Shown one piece after another: positions 1 through 10,788 of a DNA stretch of 64,000 nucleotides. Below the pieces are notes generated by a model. That model was given only the letters and a program-made list of their open reading frames with translations. It was not told the origin of the DNA and ran no database searches. The position numbers and the translations under genes are program-made. Position 1 is the stretch's first letter. Each line of letters opens with the position of its first letter. Origin of the DNA: Thauera sp. GDN1 (GTDB lineage Bacteria; Pseudomonadota; Gammaproteobacteria; Burkholderiales; Rhodocyclaceae); the NCBI RefSeq assembly GCF_029223545.1, contig NZ_CP097870.1:3720001-3784000 (forward strand). The letters run 5' to 3'.

Positions 1-1
1 C

Positions 2-166
2 GTCGGCGGCCCGGACGGCCTGGCGCCGCAGTTCAAGGCCTCGGCGCACGAGGCGATCCGCCTCTCCAGCCTGACCCTGCCCCACGCCCTGGTGCGCCCG
101 CTGCTGGCCGAGGCGCTGTACCGCGCCTGGTCGGTGCTGCGCAACCACCCCTACCACCGCGAGTAG
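2..166 (+). CDS. rlmH: 23S rRNA (pseudouridine1915-N3)-methyltransferase RlmH, C-terminal part
   Basis: The window opens inside this gene and shows its last 54 codons. The SPOUT-type C-terminus is recognisable: a GGPDGL motif, then [12 protein letters not shown], an ALYRAW segment and the HPYHRE ending typical of RlmH. RlmH methylates pseudouridine 1915 in helix 69 of 23S rRNA on assembled ribosomes. The stop lies 22 nt before maf, and rlmH-maf-rng is a common proteobacterial order. The start is outside the window. Confidence 0.93.
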   Translation, partial: VGGPDGLAPQFKASAHEAIRLSSLTLPHALVRPLLAEALYRAWSVLRNHPYHRE

Positions 167-188
167 CCGCCCTGCCCGAAACCCGTCC

Positions 189-806
189 ATGACCGTCACC
201 CCACGCATCTATCTCGCCTCGAAGAGCCCGCGCCGCCGCGAACTGCTGCGCCAGATCGGCGTCAATTTCGATGTCCTCACCTTCCGCGCCGGCGCGCGGG
301 GCGACGATGCCGACGTCGATGAGACCCCGCTCGCAGGCGAGGCGGTGGATCACTACGTCGAGCGCCTCGCGCTCGCCAAGGCCGAGGCCGGCGTACGCCG
401 GGTGCTGTGGCGCCGGCTGCTGGCGCGACCGGTGCTGGCCGCCGACACCACGCTCGAACTCGACGGCGAGATCATCGGCAAGCCGATTGACTCCGCCGAT
501 GCGCACGCCATCCTCGCCCGCCTGTCCGGCCGCCAGCACCGCGTGCTGACCGCGGTCGCGATCAGCGACGGCGAGCGCACCCGCAGCCGGCTGTCGGTCA
601 GCGAGGTGCGCTTCCGCACCCTGTCCGAGCACGACATCCGCCGCTACGTCGCCACCGGCGAGCCGATGGACAAGGCCGGCGCCTACGGCATCCAGGGCCA
701 CGCTGCGGTCTTCATCGAGGAGATCCGCGGCAGCTACTCCGGGATCATGGGGCTGCCGCTGTTCGAGACCGCGGCCCTGCTCGAAATCTTCGGTTATCCG
801 GTATGA
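189..806 (+). CDS. maf: Maf-like nucleoside triphosphate pyrophosphatase
   Basis: A 205-residue Maf/YhdE-family protein that should hydrolyse non-canonical or excess NTPs (dTTP/UTP or modified nucleotides) to NMP and pyrophosphate in the cytoplasm. The phosphate-binding ASKSPRRREL motif is at residues 10-19. The catalytic-base motif AADTTLELDG contains Asp86. Near the C-terminus AGAYGIQG and GSYSGIMGLP are the usual family blocks. The length is normal. It lies between rlmH and rng, with a 13-nt gap to rng, so the three are probably co-transcribed. Confidence 0.93.
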   Translation: MTVTPRIYLASKSPRRRELLRQIGVNFDVLTFRAGARGDDADVDETPLAGEAVDHYVERLALAKAEAGVRRVLWRRLLARPVLAADTTLELDGEIIGKPIDSADAHAILARLSGRQHRVLTAVAISDGERTRSRLSVSEVRFRTLSEHDIRRYVATGEPMDKAGAYGIQGHAAVFIEEIRGSYSGIMGLPLFETAALLEIFGYPV

Positions 807-819
807 GCGCGCCCCAGCC

Positions 820-2274
820 ATGAGCATCGAATTCCTCATCAACTTCACCCCGCAGGAAACCCGCGTCGCGCTCGTCGAGCAGGGCGTGGTGCAGGAACTG
901 CACGTCGAACGCACCGCCAGCCGCGGCATCGTCGGCAACATCTACCTCGGCAAGGTGGTGCGCGTGCTGCCCGGCATGCAGTCGGCCTTCGTCGACATCG
1001 GCCTGGAGCGCACCGCCTTCCTGCACGTGGCCGACATCTGGAGCGACCGCCAGGCCGGCGAGACCGCGCGCCCGATCGAGCGCATCCTCGCCGAGGGCCA
1101 GAGCCTGATGGTGCAGGTGCTGAAGGACCCGATCGGCACCAAGGGCGCGCGCCTGTCGACGCAGATCAGCCTCGCCGGGCGGCTGCTGGTCTACCTGCCC
1201 CAGGAAAAGCACATCGGCATCTCGCAGCGCATCGAGGACGAGGCCGAGCGCGAGGCCCTGCGCGCCCGCCTCACCGCGCTGGTGCCGGAGGACGAGCCGG
1301 GCGGCTTCATCGTGCGCACGATGGCGGAGTCGGCCTCGGACGAGGAGCTCGCCGCCGACATCGCCTACCTGCGCAAGCTGTGGGCCGAGATCTCCGGTTC
1401 GACGGTGGGCCTGTTCCCGCCCAGGGTGCTGCACGAGGACCTGGGCCTGGGCCAGCGCACGCTGCGCGACCTGGTCACCGACGAGACCGCGCGCATCCGC
1501 GTCGACTCGCGGGAGAACTTCCAGAAGCTCACCGCCTTCGCGCAGGAATACACGCCCAAGGTGCTGCCGCTGCTCGAGCACTACAGCGGCGAGCGCCCGC
1601 TGTTCGAGCTCTACAACGTGGAAGAGGAGATCCAGAAGGCGCTCGCCCGCCGCGTGGACCTCAAGTCCGGCGGCTACCTGATCATCGACCAGACCGAGGC
1701 GATGACCACGGTGGATGTGAACACCGGCGGCTTCGTCGGCGCGCGCAACTTCGACGACACCATCTTCAAGACCAACCTCGAGGCCAGCCAGGCGATCGCC
1801 CGCCAGCTCCGGCTGCGCAACCTCGGCGGCATCATCATCATCGACTTCATCGACATGGAGAACGTCGAGCACCGCGAGATGGTGCTGGAGGAGTTCCGCA
1901 AGGCGCTGGCGCGCGACCACACCAAGATGACGATCAACGGCTTCACCGCGCTCGGCCTGGTGGAGATGACGCGCAAGCGCACCCGCGAGTCGCTCGCCCA
2001 CCTGCTGTGCGAGCCCTGCCCGACCTGCAGCGGCCGCGGCGAGGTCAAGACCGCGCGCACGGTGGCCTACGAGATCCTGCGCGAGCTGCTGCGCGAGGCG
2101 CGCCAGTTCAACGCCAAGGAGTTCCGCGTGCTCGCCGCGCCCAACGTCATCGACCTCTTCCTCGACGAGGAGAGCCAGTCGCTGGCGATGCTGTCCGACT
2201 TCATCGGCAAGAAGGTGTCGCTCCACGCCGAGGGCAGCTACACCCAGGAACAATACGACATCGTGCTGCTGTGA
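820..2274 (+). CDS. rng: Ribonuclease G (RNase E/G family endoribonuclease)
   Basis: A 484-residue RNase G that cleaves single-stranded AU-rich RNA, including the 16S rRNA 5' precursor. An S1-like domain starts near residue 38. The DNase I-like catalytic core has its two Mg-binding aspartates at D299 (DVNTGG) and D342 (IIIIDFIDM). These are 43 residues apart, as in E. coli RNase E. The zinc-link motif CPTC (C400, C403) follows. The long RNase E tail is absent, which is why it is called RNase G. Start: the ATG 13 nt after maf, MSIEFLINFTPQETRVALVE, is the family N-terminus. Confidence 0.95.
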   Translation: MSIEFLINFTPQETRVALVEQGVVQELHVERTASRGIVGNIYLGKVVRVLPGMQSAFVDIGLERTAFLHVADIWSDRQAGETARPIERILAEGQSLMVQVLKDPIGTKGARLSTQISLAGRLLVYLPQEKHIGISQRIEDEAEREALRARLTALVPEDEPGGFIVRTMAESASDEELAADIAYLRKLWAEISGSTVGLFPPRVLHEDLGLGQRTLRDLVTDETARIRVDSRENFQKLTAFAQEYTPKVLPLLEHYSGERPLFELYNVEEEIQKALARRVDLKSGGYLIIDQTEAMTTVDVNTGGFVGARNFDDTIFKTNLEASQAIARQLRLRNLGGIIIIDFIDMENVEHREMVLEEFRKALARDHTKMTINGFTALGLVEMTRKRTRESLAHLLCEPCPTCSGRGEVKTARTVAYEILRELLREARQFNAKEFRVLAAPNVIDLFLDEESQSLAMLSDFIGKKVSLHAEGSYTQEQYDIVLL

Positions 2275-2329
2275 ATCCTTCGCCTGCCACCTGCCCCGCG
2301 CCGCGATCCCTGACGGCACCCTGCCCGCG

Positions 2330-3274
2330 ATGAGCGCGCTGCATTCGGCCGAACCGCGCCCGGAGCGCTTCGGCAATGCCTTCGCGCGCTGCTTCGCCGC
2401 CACCCGGCCCGCCTTCCTGGCGGTGACCCTGGTCGGCTGCCTGCTCGGCATCGCCAGCGCCCATGCCGGCGGGGTGGCGATCGACGTCCCGCGCGCGCTG
2501 CTCACCGTGCTGCTGGCACTGATGGCCCACGCCGGCGGCAACGTGGTCAATGACTACCACGACGCGCTCAGCGGCGCCGACGATGCCAACCGCGAGCGCC
2601 TGTTCCCCTTCACCGGCGGCAGCCGCTTCATCCAGAACGGCGTGCATAGCGCGCGCCAGACCGCGCTCCTCGGCTACGGCCTGCTCGCCGCGGTGGTGCC
2701 GGGCGGGCTGTGGCTGAGCTGGCAGGCGGGGCCGGGCCTGGTGCTGATCGGGCTGGCGGGGCTGGTGCTGGGCTGGGCGTATTCGGCGCCGCCGCTCAAG
2801 CTGGTGAGCCGCGGCTGCGGCGAGCTCGTCATCGCCGCCTGCTGGCTGCTGGTGGTGGTGGGCGCGGACTTCGTGCAGCGCGGCGCCTTCGACCTGCTGC
2901 CGGTGGCGGCCGGGCTGTCCTATGCGCTGCTGGTCGCGAACCTGCTGTTCATCAACCAGTTCCCCGACCACGACGGCGACGCCGCCAGCGGCAAGCGCAC
3001 CCTGGTCGTGCGCCTCGGCCCGCAGACCGCGAAGTGGGGCTACCTGCTGATCGCCATCGTCGCCCACGCCTGGCTGATCCTGATGGTCGCCAACGAGGTG
3101 CTGCCGCAGAAGACCGCCGCCGCGGCGCTGACCGTCGCCCTGGCCTTCCCCGCCGGGCGCGACCTGCTCGAGTACGCCTCGCGGCCGGCCGAGCTCGCGC
3201 CCGCGATCAAGCGCACCATCGCCGCCGCGCTGGCGCACGGGATCGTCCTGACCGGCGTGCTCGCCTTCGCCTGA
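2330..3274 (+). CDS. UbiA-family prenyltransferase (MenA-like), integral membrane
   Basis: A 314-residue polytopic membrane protein of the UbiA superfamily, which transfers a polyprenyl chain to an aromatic acceptor. The first Asp-rich motif is NDYHD at residues 74-78, followed by DDANRERLFPFTGGSR as in MenA-type enzymes. The second is FPDHDGDAASGKRTLVVRLG in the second half. About eight hydrophobic segments are visible. No other menaquinone gene is present, so the acceptor (dihydroxynaphthoate or another ring) cannot be decided. It follows rng by 55 nt and ends before a cluster of palindromic repeats. Confidence 0.78.
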   Translation: MSALHSAEPRPERFGNAFARCFAATRPAFLAVTLVGCLLGIASAHAGGVAIDVPRALLTVLLALMAHAGGNVVNDYHDALSGADDANRERLFPFTGGSRFIQNGVHSARQTALLGYGLLAAVVPGGLWLSWQAGPGLVLIGLAGLVLGWAYSAPPLKLVSRGCGELVIAACWLLVVVGADFVQRGAFDLLPVAAGLSYALLVANLLFINQFPDHDGDAASGKRTLVVRLGPQTAKWGYLLIAIVAHAWLILMVANEVLPQKTAAAALTVALAFPAGRDLLEYASRPAELAPAIKRTIAAALAHGIVLTGVLAFA

Positions 3275-3311
3275 ATCAACGCCCCCACGACGCAGCGCGC
3301 CCAGATCCAGC

Positions 3312-3473
3312 GTGGGAGCGGCGGCAGCCGCGAAATCGGCGATAGAAAAGCCACAGCGCGCGCCTCTGCCCCGCATTCGCGGCTGCCGCCGCTCCCACAG
3401 AAAACAGCTCAGCCACCCCGCGCAGGCGGCAAAAGCCGCGACCGGTCTCACGTGGGAGCGGCGGCAGCCGCGA
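3312..3473. repeat. REP-like palindromes, three copies
   Basis: Three 22-bp copies of GTGGGAGCGGCGGCAGCCGCGA fill most of the gap between two convergent genes: forward at 3312-3333, reverse at 3377-3398 and forward at 3452-3473. Each carries an internal GCGGC/GCCGC stem. Neighbouring opposite copies can pair into a larger hairpin, as in REPIN doublets. The position between converging genes would also suit transcript ends. Confidence 0.9.
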
Positions 3474-3498
3474 TCGGGCGCTCCGGCTCGGCGCCCGC

Positions 3499-4211
<713 letters not shown>

Positions 4212-4215
<4 letters not shown>

Positions 4216-4961
4216 GCCGCCGCCTCCGTGCCCAGATAGACCGACTGCACCTCGGGATGCCCCTTCACGTGGGCGGCGTCGCCCGAGGTCAGCACCTTGC
4301 CGTACACCAGCACCGAGATGCGGTCGGCGAGCTGGAACACCGCGTCCATGTCGTGCTCGATGAGCAGGATCGCCATCTCGCCGGACAGGCTGCGGATCAG
4401 CGCCACCATCTGCTGCGAGTCCTCCGGCCCCATGCCCGCCATCGGTTCGTCGAGCAGCAGCAGCTTCGGCCGCGAGGCCAGCGCGAGCGCCACGTCCAGC
4501 CGCTTCTGCACGCCGTGCGGCAGGGTGCCGGCGTTGCGCTCGAGGACCTCGGCCAGACCCACGCGCTGCGCCAGCGCCTCGGCGCGCTGCTGCAGCGCGT
4601 GCTCGGCATCGCGCCGCGCCAGGCAACGAAAGCTGGAGCCGGCGTGCGCCTGCACCGCCAGCAGCAGGTTGTCGCGCACCGAGTCGTTGCGGAACACGCT
4701 GGTGATCTGGAAGCAGCGCGCCAGGCCGTGGCGGCTGCGCTGGTGCGGTGCGAGCGCGCCGAGCTCGGTGCCGTCGAGCACGATGCGCCCAGCGTCGGCC
4801 GGCAGCAGGCCGGAGATCAGGTTGACCAGGGTGGATTTGCCCGCGCCGTTCGGCCCGATCAGCGCATGGATCTCGCCCGCCTCGACGGCGAGGTCGACGT
4901 GGTCGGTGGCGAGCAGGCCGCCGAAGCGCTTGACCAGGCCCTCCGCCCTGAACAGGCTCAT
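4212..4961 (-). CDS. livG: Branched-chain/hydrophobic amino-acid ABC transporter ATPase LivG
   Basis: A 249-residue ABC ATPase with Walker A GPNGAGKST (residues 36-44) and Walker B LLLLDEPMAGM. The signature is the variant LPHGVQKRLD seen in several LivG proteins instead of LSGGQ. The frame is open 48 codons further upstream, but that stretch lies inside livM and lacks family similarity. The ATG at 4961 (MSLFRAEGLVKRFGG) overlaps the livM stop by 4 nt and is preferred. It pairs with LivF to energise LivHM. Confidence 0.93.
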
Positions 4962-5932
4962 CGCGCCGCCTCCTTGCCGGCGCGCCGCTCGAACAGCGCG
5001 GCGACGCCCTGCGGCGCATGGAACACCACCAGCAGCAGCAACACGCCGAGCGGCCAGTGCCAGTAGTCGGTATGCATCTTCAGCGCTTCCTCCAGCGTCA
5101 GCCACAGCGCCACACCCAGCGGCGCGCCCCAGCGCCGGCCGAGCCCGCCGAGCATCACCATCACCAGCAGCAGCGCGGACTGCGTCCAGTGCATCATCCC
5201 CGGGCTGACGAAGGCGTTGTGGCTGGCGAGCAGGCCCCCGGCCAGCCCCGCGACCGCGCCGGCGGCGACGAAGCCGGCGAGCTTGAGGCGATACACCGGA
5301 TAGCCGAGCGCGACCATGCGCGTCTCGTTGTCGCGGATGCCGCGCAAGGCATGGCCGTAGCGCGAATGCGCGACCCGGCTGAAGAGCGCGAAGACCAGCG
5401 CCGCGATCGCCAGCACCACCCAGTAGAACACCTGCGGATGCGCGCCATCGAGCCAGGCGCCCATCTCCAGCGGCGTGTAGATGCCGTAGCCGTCGTCGCC
5501 GCCCCAGGTGCGCAGCGACACCGCCAGGTAGTACAGCATCTGCGCGAAGGCGAGCGTGATCATGATGAAATACACCCCGCGCGTGCGCAGCGACACCGCG
5601 CCGATCGCCGCCGCGGCCAGGCCGGCCACCACCGCCGCGCCGCCCCAGGCCAGCCAGGCCGAGGAAAAGCCCGCCTCGACCAGCGCCACCACGGTGTAGG
5701 CGCCGACGCCGATGAAGCCCGCATGGCCGAGCGCCGCCATGCCGCCGTAGCCGAGGATGAAGTTGAGGCTGGTCGCGGCGATGGCGACGATCAGCACCCG
5801 GCGCACGAAGCCGACGTAGTACTCCAGCCCGAAGGCCGGCGCGAGCAGCGGGAAGGCGGCGAGCAAGGCAAGCACCAGCCAGGGCAGGCGGCGCGCGAGG
5901 CCGGGGAAGCGTTCGTGCATCGCGTCCCTCAT
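4958..5932 (-). CDS. livM: Branched-chain/hydrophobic amino-acid ABC transporter permease LivM
   Basis: A 324-residue permease with about nine to ten transmembrane segments. The LivM hallmarks are NFILGYGGMAALGHAGFIGVG near the N-terminus and a conserved cytoplasmic loop, GIRDNETRMVALGYPVYRLK, which contacts the ATPases. It overlaps livH by 4 nt upstream and livG by 4 nt downstream, so the operon is translationally coupled. A second in-frame ATG 12 nt downstream (MHERFPGLARR) is an equally possible start. Confidence 0.92.
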   Translation of the reverse strand: MRDAMHERFPGLARRLPWLVLALLAAFPLLAPAFGLEYYVGFVRRVLIVAIAATSLNFILGYGGMAALGHAGFIGVGAYTVVALVEAGFSSAWLAWGGAAVVAGLAAAAIGAVSLRTRGVYFIMITLAFAQMLYYLAVSLRTWGGDDGYGIYTPLEMGAWLDGAHPQVFYWVVLAIAALVFALFSRVAHSRYGHALRGIRDNETRMVALGYPVYRLKLAGFVAAGAVAGLAGGLLASHNAFVSPGMMHWTQSALLLVMVMLGGLGRRWGAPLGVALWLTLEEALKMHTDYWHWPLGVLLLLVVFHAPQGVAALFERRAGKEAAR

Positions 5933-6849
5933 CCGCGCGCCGGAAACAGCCCCGCGGGCTTGAGCGTCAGCACCGCAGCCATCAGCAGGTACATCGCGAT
6001 GCCGGCCAGCGCCGGACCGAGGTCGGCCGCCACCGAGGGCGGCAGCACCGCGCGCAGCGCCGGCGGCAGGAAGGCGCGCCCGGCGGTGTCCACCAGGCCG
6101 ACCAGCAGCGCCGCGACGAAGGCACCGCGCACCGAGCCGATGCCGCCGATCACGATCACCACCAGCGCCGGAATCAGGATCGCCTCGCCCATGCCGATCT
6201 GCACCGCGCTGATCGGCGCCATCAGCGCGCCCGCCAGCGCGGCGAGCCCGGCGCCGAGCGCGAACACGAAGGCGAACACCGCGCCCACGCGCACGCCCAT
6301 GAACTCCGCCATCTGCCGGTTCGAGGCGCCGGCGCGCACCAGCATGCCGATGCGGGTGTTGTTGACCAGCAGGTAGAGCCCGAGCGCCACCGCCAGCCCG
6401 GCGCCGATCAACAGCAGGCGGTAGGACGGGTACGGCAGGCCCGCGAAGAGCTGCACCGGCCCGGCCAGCGCCGCCGGCGTCGAGGCCAGCAGCGGCGCCA
6501 CGCCCCAGATCGCCTTCACCGCGTCGTCGGCGATCAGGATGATGCCGAAGGTGGCGAGCACCTGGACCAGGTGGTCGCGCCGGTAGAGGCGGCGGACGAC
6601 GAGGACTTCGAGCACCGCCGCCACCGCCACCGTCACCGCGACCGCCACGGCCACCGCGAGCGCGAACGAGGCGCTGGCCTCATGCACGCGCGCGGCGACA
6701 TAGGCGCCGGCCATGTACAGCGAGCCATGGGCGAGGTTCATCGTGTCCATGATGCCGAACACCAGCGTGAGCCCGGCGGCGATCAGGAACAGCATCAGGC
6801 CGTAGCCGAGGCCGTTGAGCAGCTGCTCGAAGACGAAGATGGCATCCAT
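5929..6849 (-). CDS. livH: Branched-chain/hydrophobic amino-acid ABC transporter permease LivH
   Basis: A 306-residue inner-membrane permease with about eight transmembrane segments. The N-terminal GLGYGLMLFLIAAGLTLVFG, then MNLAHGSLYMAGAYVA, are classic LivH blocks. The EAA-like loop reads LVRAGASNRQMAEFMGV. It lies 21 nt downstream of the binding-protein gene and heterodimerises with LivM. Confidence 0.92.
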   Translation of the reverse strand: MDAIFVFEQLLNGLGYGLMLFLIAAGLTLVFGIMDTMNLAHGSLYMAGAYVAARVHEASASFALAVAVAVAVTVAVAAVLEVLVVRRLYRRDHLVQVLATFGIILIADDAVKAIWGVAPLLASTPAALAGPVQLFAGLPYPSYRLLLIGAGLAVALGLYLLVNNTRIGMLVRAGASNRQMAEFMGVRVGAVFAFVFALGAGLAALAGALMAPISAVQIGMGEAILIPALVVIVIGGIGSVRGAFVAALLVGLVDTAGRAFLPPALRAVLPPSVAADLGPALAGIAMYLLMAAVLTLKPAGLFPARG

Positions 6850-6870
6850 CGGGGCGACGGCCAGGCGCCC

Positions 6871-8043
6871 TTACATCTTGCACGCGCCGACGTAGGCGTC
6901 CTGGTGCCGCTCGAGCGTGGTGCCGACCAGCTTGTTGGTGATGCGGCCCTCGGCGTCCTTGCCGACCTCGCGCAGGTAGTAGTTCTGCACCGGGAAGTTG
7001 TTGGCGCCGTACTTGAACTCGCCGCGCAGCGACTGGAAGCTGGGGTTCTTCAGCGCCTTCAGCAGGGCGTCGCGGTCCTCGATCCTGCCGCCGACGTCGC
7101 GCACCGCGGCATCCATCGCCATCAGGGTGTCGTAGGCCATCGCCGCATACACGGACGGGTAGCGGCCGTCGTACTTCTTGCGGAAGGCGGAGACGAACTC
7201 GGCGTTGGCCGGGTTCTGCAGGTCGTGCGTCCAGTGCGCGGTGTTGAGCACGCCCAGCATCGGCTCGCCCACGGCCTGGATCACGTCCTCGTCGGCCGAG
7301 AAGCCGGGGGCGATCAGCGGGATGTCCTTGAGGCCGCCGCCGACGAACTGCTTGACGAAGTTGATGCCCATCGCGCCGGGCAGGAAGAAGAACACCGCAT
7401 CCGGCTTGGCGGCGCGGATCTGTGCGATCTCGGCGGCGTAGTCGATCTGGCCGAGCTTGGTGTAGATCTCGTCCTTGACCGCGCCCTTGTACAGGCGCTT
7501 GAAGCCGGCGAGGTGGTCCTTGCCCGCCGGGTAGTTGGGGGCGATCAGCACCACGTTCTGGTAACCCTTCTCGTTGGCGACCTTGCCGGCGGCCTCGTCG
7601 TAGGTGTCGTTCTGGTACTGGGCGAAGAAGTAGGGATTGCACTTCTCGCCGGCGTAGGCGCTCGGGCCGGGGTTGGCCGACAGGTAGGGCACCTTGGCGG
7701 CGAACAGCGCCGGGCCGACCGCGAGCGCGGCGTTGGAGCCGATCGGGCCGGTGAAGAAGTCGATCTTGTCGCGCTGCAGGTAGCGCGCCACGAGCTGGTT
7801 GGCCTGCTCGGGGTTGCCGCCGAAGTCGGTGCGGATGAATTCGGCCGGCTGCCCGCCGAGCTTGCCGCCCAGCTTCTCGATCGCCAGCTCGAAACCGTCG
7901 CGCGCCTCGGCGCCGAGCGCCGAGAACGGGCCGGAAATGTCGAGCGCGATGCCGACCTTGATGTCGGCGGCGTGGGCGCTCGCGCCGAGGGCAGCAGCGC
8001 TGCACAGCGCCAGGGCGACGGACAGCTTCTTCATCTGCAGCAT
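6871..8043 (-). CDS. livK: ABC transporter periplasmic binding protein, LivK/LivJ type
   Basis: A 390-residue type I periplasmic binding protein. The N-terminal signal peptide MKKLSVALALCSAAALGASA-HA is followed by the mature start ADIKVGIALDISGPFSALG, the standard Peripla_BP_6 opening. The ATG at 8043 (MLQMKK) is preferred because GGAGGAG sits 8 nt upstream on the minus strand; the inner ATG 9 nt later is an alternative. It heads the livKHMGF operon and sets its specificity. The ligand cannot be read from sequence. Confidence 0.92.
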   Translation of the reverse strand: MLQMKKLSVALALCSAAALGASAHAADIKVGIALDISGPFSALGAEARDGFELAIEKLGGKLGGQPAEFIRTDFGGNPEQANQLVARYLQRDKIDFFTGPIGSNAALAVGPALFAAKVPYLSANPGPSAYAGEKCNPYFFAQYQNDTYDEAAGKVANEKGYQNVVLIAPNYPAGKDHLAGFKRLYKGAVKDEIYTKLGQIDYAAEIAQIRAAKPDAVFFFLPGAMGINFVKQFVGGGLKDIPLIAPGFSADEDVIQAVGEPMLGVLNTAHWTHDLQNPANAEFVSAFRKKYDGRYPSVYAAMAYDTLMAMDAAVRDVGGRIEDRDALLKALKNPSFQSLRGEFKYGANNFPVQNYYLREVGKDAEGRITNKLVGTTLERHQDAYVGACKM

Positions 8044-8151
8044 TGGGGGGTCTCCTCCGTTGGATTGTGGCGCGCGGCAACCGCCGTGCCGGGCGCGAAA
8101 GCCTGCGATTCTAAACAAAAGGGCCGGCGAATACCGCCCGCAACGTCCTCC

Positions 8152-8225
8152 GTGGGAGCGGCGGCAGCCGCGACGGTGGCAGGGTCGGGCGCGCAGCACC
8201 GCCTCGCGGCTGCAGCCGCTCCCAC
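8152..8225. repeat. REP-like palindromes, inverted pair
   Basis: A forward copy (8152-8173) and a reverse copy (8204-8225, with GCTGCAGCCGC as inner palindrome) lie 30 nt apart between the divergent livK and ruvA genes. Together they can form a long hairpin or cruciform. The gap (8044-8332) holds no gene that I can see. Confidence 0.88.
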
Positions 8226-8332
8226 CGGGAGGCGATGCTGTATGAAATTTCACCGATCTGCCGGCCGCGGGCGCCAAGGCTGGTAGACTCCGGCATCGAC
8301 ATCCCCAACCAAACCACGCTGCTCCTTCCGCC

Positions 8333-8932
8333 ATGATCGGACGCATCACCGGCACCCTGCTGGAAAAGAACCCGCCGCAGATCCTCGTCGACGTGCACGG
8401 CGTCGGCTACGAGATCGACGTGCCGATGAGCACCTTCTACAACCTGCCCGCCACCGGCGGCGCGGTGAGCCTGCACACCCACCACGTGGTGCGCGAGGAC
8501 GGCCACTTCCTGTTCGGCTTCGCCACCGACGAGGAGCGCGCGACCTTCCGCCAGCTGCTGAAGGTGTCGGGCATCGGTGCACGCATGGCGCTGGCGGTGC
8601 TGTCCGGGCTGTCGGTCAATGACCTCGCGCAGGCGGTGGCGCTGCAGGAGGCCGGGCGCCTGGTGAAGATCCCCGGCATCGGCAAGAAGACCGCCGAGCG
8701 CCTGCTGCTCGAGCTGCGCGACAAGCTCGGCAAGGCCCTGCCCAGCATGGCCGGCGTGCGCCTTGCCGCGGCGCCGGGCGCGGCACCCGACGCGAAGAGC
8801 GACATCCTCAACGCCCTGCTGGCGCTGGGCTACAACGAGCGCGAGGCGCTGTCCGCGATGAAGGGTCTGGCCGAGGACGTCGGCGTGTCCGACGGCATCC
8901 GCCAGGCGCTGAAGGCACTGTCGAAAGGCTGA
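8333..8932 (+). CDS. ruvA: Holliday junction branch migration protein RuvA
   Basis: A 199-residue RuvA that binds four-way junctions as a tetramer and loads RuvB rings. The N-terminal OB domain starts [20 protein letters not shown]. Two helix-hairpin-helix elements follow ([19 protein letters not shown] and [19 protein letters not shown]). The C-terminal domain III that contacts RuvB ends in ALKALSKG. It is 20 nt upstream of ruvB. ruvC is not adjacent; it lies 15.8 kb downstream. Confidence 0.96.
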   Translation: MIGRITGTLLEKNPPQILVDVHGVGYEIDVPMSTFYNLPATGGAVSLHTHHVVREDGHFLFGFATDEERATFRQLLKVSGIGARMALAVLSGLSVNDLAQAVALQEAGRLVKIPGIGKKTAERLLLELRDKLGKALPSMAGVRLAAAPGAAPDAKSDILNALLALGYNEREALSAMKGLAEDVGVSDGIRQALKALSKG

Positions 8933-8952
8933 ACGGAGGCCAGGCTCAAGCC

Positions 8953-10008
<1,056 letters not shown>

Positions 10009-10091
10009 GGGTCGCGTCGGCGCGGCTTGCTTCCCCGGGGCCGCGGCCACCACCACGACCGGCGGGCGCTCAATCGCTTCCCGGTCGCTCC

Positions 10092-10631
10092 TCAGTCCGT
10101 CTTCTGGCCAAGCAGGCGGCGGGCGTGGTCGGCGGTTTCCAGCAGTTCGGTCAGCGCACGCGAGCTCAGCACCGCGCCGAACTGCTCCAGCGCAATGTCG
10201 GTGATGAACAGATGGCCGTTGCCGCGGCGATGGATCCAGCCGAGCTCGACCAGGCGCACGATCTTGCGGCGGACGGTCTCGCGCGGCAGACCGGTGGCCG
10301 CGGCGATCGAGTAGGCATTGCAGGGCTTGAGGTCGCGGAGCGCGGCTTCGCTCGGCTCGTTCCCGCCGGCGAGCGCACGCGTGCTGCGGGTGGCGGAACG
10401 CCGCGCAACGCCGTTCTGCAACGCCCCGATGTTGTGCAGCGCGATCTCGCCGAGCAGGATGGGCAGCAGGATGTCGCGATCGAAGTCCTCGAACCAGCGC
10501 CGCAGGCTGCGGATTTCGTGACGAGCGAGGAGCAGCGCCACCGACTTGAGGACGCGGTGCGGGGAGGGTTGCTCGTGATGCGCTGCCGCCGGCGCACCGG
10601 ACGTTGGGGGTGTTTGAACTGTTGGGGACAT
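10092..10631 (-). CDS. Small winged helix-turn-helix protein, function unknown
   Basis: A 179-residue protein. The central part has a recognisable winged HTH around residues 115-155: AYSIAAATGLPRETVRRKIV, then RLVELGWIHRRGNGHLFIT as wing. The N-terminal half (HEIRSLRRWFEDFDRDILLP) is predicted helical. The frame stays open 84 codons upstream through compositionally different sequence, so the ATG at 10631 (MSPTVQTPPTSG) was chosen. It sits 157 nt downstream of xerC on the same strand and converges with ruvB. It could be a MarR/IclR-like regulator. No partner or ligand is evident. Confidence 0.65.
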   Translation of the reverse strand: MSPTVQTPPTSGAPAAAHHEQPSPHRVLKSVALLLARHEIRSLRRWFEDFDRDILLPILLGEIALHNIGALQNGVARRSATRSTRALAGGNEPSEAALRDLKPCNAYSIAAATGLPRETVRRKIVRLVELGWIHRRGNGHLFITDIALEQFGAVLSSRALTELLETADHARRLLGQKTD

Positions 10632-10788
10632 GCGATTCCGGTCGCGCCTCACCCGACTTGGGCAGTTCTGCGAGTTGGCGGCGCTATTGAGCGAGCTTCT
10701 GTTCACGGACAGGCCAAAAGCATAGCCGAGAGCGCGCAGCACGGTGGGCGGGAATCCCCAAGATGGGGAAATCCATGCACAACGTGAG

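Noticed and set aside
745..2550. A 601-codon open frame on the minus strand
   Set aside because: It is antisense to maf and rng, whose products are full-length and motif-complete. The composition (runs of Ala, Arg, Glu, His) is that of the complement of a GC-rich gene and no family is visible.
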